Shown piece by piece: positions 62,828 through 64,000 of a stretch of 64,000 nucleotides of DNA (within the stretch, counting starts at the first letter, position 1; each line of letters opens with the position of its first letter). The notes below the pieces were generated by a model. It saw nothing but the letters and a program-made list of their open reading frames with translations, searched no databases and was not told where the DNA came from. The DNA lies in the NCBI RefSeq assembly GCF_014055025.1, contig NZ_CP059571.1, forward strand, positions 2,046,001 to 2,110,000. Reading direction: 5' to 3'. This DNA is from Neisseria bacilliformis (lineage in GTDB: Bacteria; Pseudomonadota; Gammaproteobacteria; Burkholderiales; Neisseriaceae). The translations under genes were made by a program, and so were the position numbers.

Positions 62828-64000
62828 CTACGTTTTGCGCCGCCGCTGCGCGGCCTGCGGCGGCAGCAGGCTGGGGATGTTGCGTTCGGACAGGGCAGCC
62901 TGCCATTGGCTGAGGATGTCATCCGCGTCTTCGGGTACGGGGTCGGCTTGCAATAGCTGCACGATTGCGCCGCCTTGCGCGGCGGCGGCGAGGGCGGCGG
63001 TTTGGCGCAGAATGCCCCGGTCGGGCACGGTGTGGGCGCGGATGCCGATCAGGAGCTGCACCGGCTGCGCGGCCAATTCGGCCAGCAGCGCGGCCACGGC
63101 GTCGCGGCTGTCGGCAACGCCTTTATCGAGCCACTGCCGCGCCGCCACGCTGCGGTGCCAGTTTTTGTCCGGCCACGCGGTTTCCAGCATCACCGCCCAC
63201 TGCGCCGCGCCGGTGTCCGCCGGCGGGGGCGGCAGCACGGGCACGCTTTCGCCCTGCGTGTCGGCATCGGTAATCTGCGTCTGCCAGCGGCGGATGATGT
63301 TTTGGTAATACGGTTTGTCCAGCGGCAGGCCAGAAGCGGCGCGGCGCAGCAGCAGTTTGCACGCCGCCCACGCAATCAGGCGCGGCAGGATGCCGTAGCA
63401 GAGGATGCAGCCGACCAGCAGCCACGCCCAAGCCTGCGCGTCGGCGGCGTTGCCGTGCGTGCGCCCGTGCAGCACGGCGGCGGCATCGGGCGCGGGGAAG
63501 CCGAGCGCGGCGGGCAGGCGGGCGAGCGCGGCGACGATGCCCGCGAGCGCGGAGCCGTCGAGCAGGGTGCTTTCCCAATTGAAGGTGTACTGGCGCACGG
63601 AAAGCAGCAGCAGGATGCACACCAGCATGCCGCAAAGCGCGGCCAGCCACAGGCTGTGCGCGGCCGCGCCGGCCAGCCAGCGGGCTTCCGGCCTGCGCCA
63701 TTCGGCGGCGGTGAGGCGCAGCAGGGCGAGGCTGACCGGATCGCGCCCGTGCAGCCAGCCGGTGGGACTCGATACCGGCAGCGTGCCTTTGCGCCGCAGC
63801 AGAACGGCGGCAGCCAGCCAGGCCAGCAGCATCACGGTATTGGTGCCCAGCACGCCGGCAAGGACGAGGAAGAAATTCAGCCCTTTTTCGTCCATCAGGG
63901 CGTAAGTGGCGGAAAAGGAGGCGGAAAACAGCAGAGTGGCGGCCACCACCCACAGCCAGAACACGCCGCTGCGGCTGCGTTGCAGCGCGTCGGCGAGGCG
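62828..64000 (-). CDS. DUF2868 family membrane protein (cut by window edge)
   Basis: At least 390 residues; the frame is open to the right edge, so the N-terminus is missing. The visible part has hydrophobic segments (FWLWVVAATLLFSASFSATY, FFLVLAGVLGTNTVMLLAWL, LWLAALCGMLVCILLLLSVR and WLLVGCILCYGILPRLIAWA) followed by a long soluble part. The opening EKGLNFFLVLAGVLGTNTVM is typical of DUF2868. The function is unknown; in other proteobacteria a DUF3482 GTPase-like gene often follows, but none is seen downstream here. Confidence 0.82.
   Translation of the reverse strand, partial: RLADALQRSRSGVFWLWVVAATLLFSASFSATYALMDEKGLNFFLVLAGVLGTNTVMLLAWLAAAVLLRRKGTLPVSSPTGWLHGRDPVSLALLRLTAAEWRRPEARWLAGAAAHSLWLAALCGMLVCILLLLSVRQYTFNWESTLLDGSALAGIVAALARLPAALGFPAPDAAAVLHGRTHGNAADAQAWAWLLVGCILCYGILPRLIAWAACKLLLRRAASGLPLDKPYYQNIIRRWQTQITDADTQGESVPVLPPPPADTGAAQWAVMLETAWPDKNWHRSVAARQWLDKGVADSRDAVAALLAELAAQPVQLLIGIRAHTVPDRGILRQTAALAAAAQGGAIVQLLQADPVPEDADDILSQWQAALSERNIPSLLPPQAAQRRRKT

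Overview
The window is chromosomal DNA of a high-GC member of the Neisseriaceae, most likely a Neisseria. The core GCCGTCTGAA of the DNA uptake sequence (DUS) occurs throughout, nearly always in the AG dialect AGGCCGTCTGAA, and often as inverted pairs that act as terminators. The Neisseria core gene blocks are present (pilMNOPQ divergent from the PBP1a gene, dapA-bamC, glmU-glmS), as are dRS3 and a Correia-like repeat. Base composition looks near 60% GC, which would suit a species such as N. bacilliformis better than the pathogens; the species name is an inference.

Layout. 1-5620: glmS (cut by the left edge) and glmU, a small lipoprotein, nlpD, an imported regulator/membrane-protein module flanked by a duplicated intergenic segment, and fxsA. 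5.7-14.5 kb: dnaJ, pta, an OsmC-like protein, rraA, an SbmA-like ABC half transporter whose linker carries in-frame repeats, and a TonB-dependent siderophore receptor. 14.9-24 kb: a DEAD-box RNA helicase, trpF, truA, a Sel1-repeat protein, gpmA, the RNase P RNA gene, two small exported proteins and recQ. 24-34 kb: a butanediol dehydrogenase, a His-rich MliC-like lipoprotein, an amino-acid binding lipoprotein, era, a methyltransferase, a SirB-like protein, pilU, ccoS, an LplT-like MFS protein, a YkvA-like protein and a CAU tRNA. 34-45 kb: miaA, a pirin remnant, a Kef-type antiporter, trpB and the pilus operon. 44.8-51 kb: PBP1a, rpoH, dapA and bamC. 51-64 kb: a complete IS4-family element inside a dRS3 repeat, a YceI protein, ubiK, a three-gene ABC importer, a Csp-like copper protein, a PqiB-like MCE protein, a Na/Pi symporter and a DUF2868 protein cut by the right edge.

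The gene content is mostly housekeeping: cell wall (GlmU/GlmS, PBP1a, NlpD, DapA), outer membrane assembly and lipid transport (BamC, PqiB), stress response (DnaJ, RpoH), type IV pili (PilM-Q, PilU) and tryptophan synthesis (TrpB, TrpF). I see no CRISPR array, prophage, toxin-antitoxin pair or recognisable defence island.

The unusual material is in the spacers and in what has invaded genes. Many families of short palindromes begin with GTAG and end with CTAC, alone or as inverted pairs, as expected for REP/BIME elements. They fill almost every long spacer, one nested set lies in frame in an ABC transporter gene, and another sits inside a Correia-like element. DUS copies supply stop codons and peptide linkers to several genes. 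Foreign DUS dialects mark DNA probably taken up from Kingella-like relatives.
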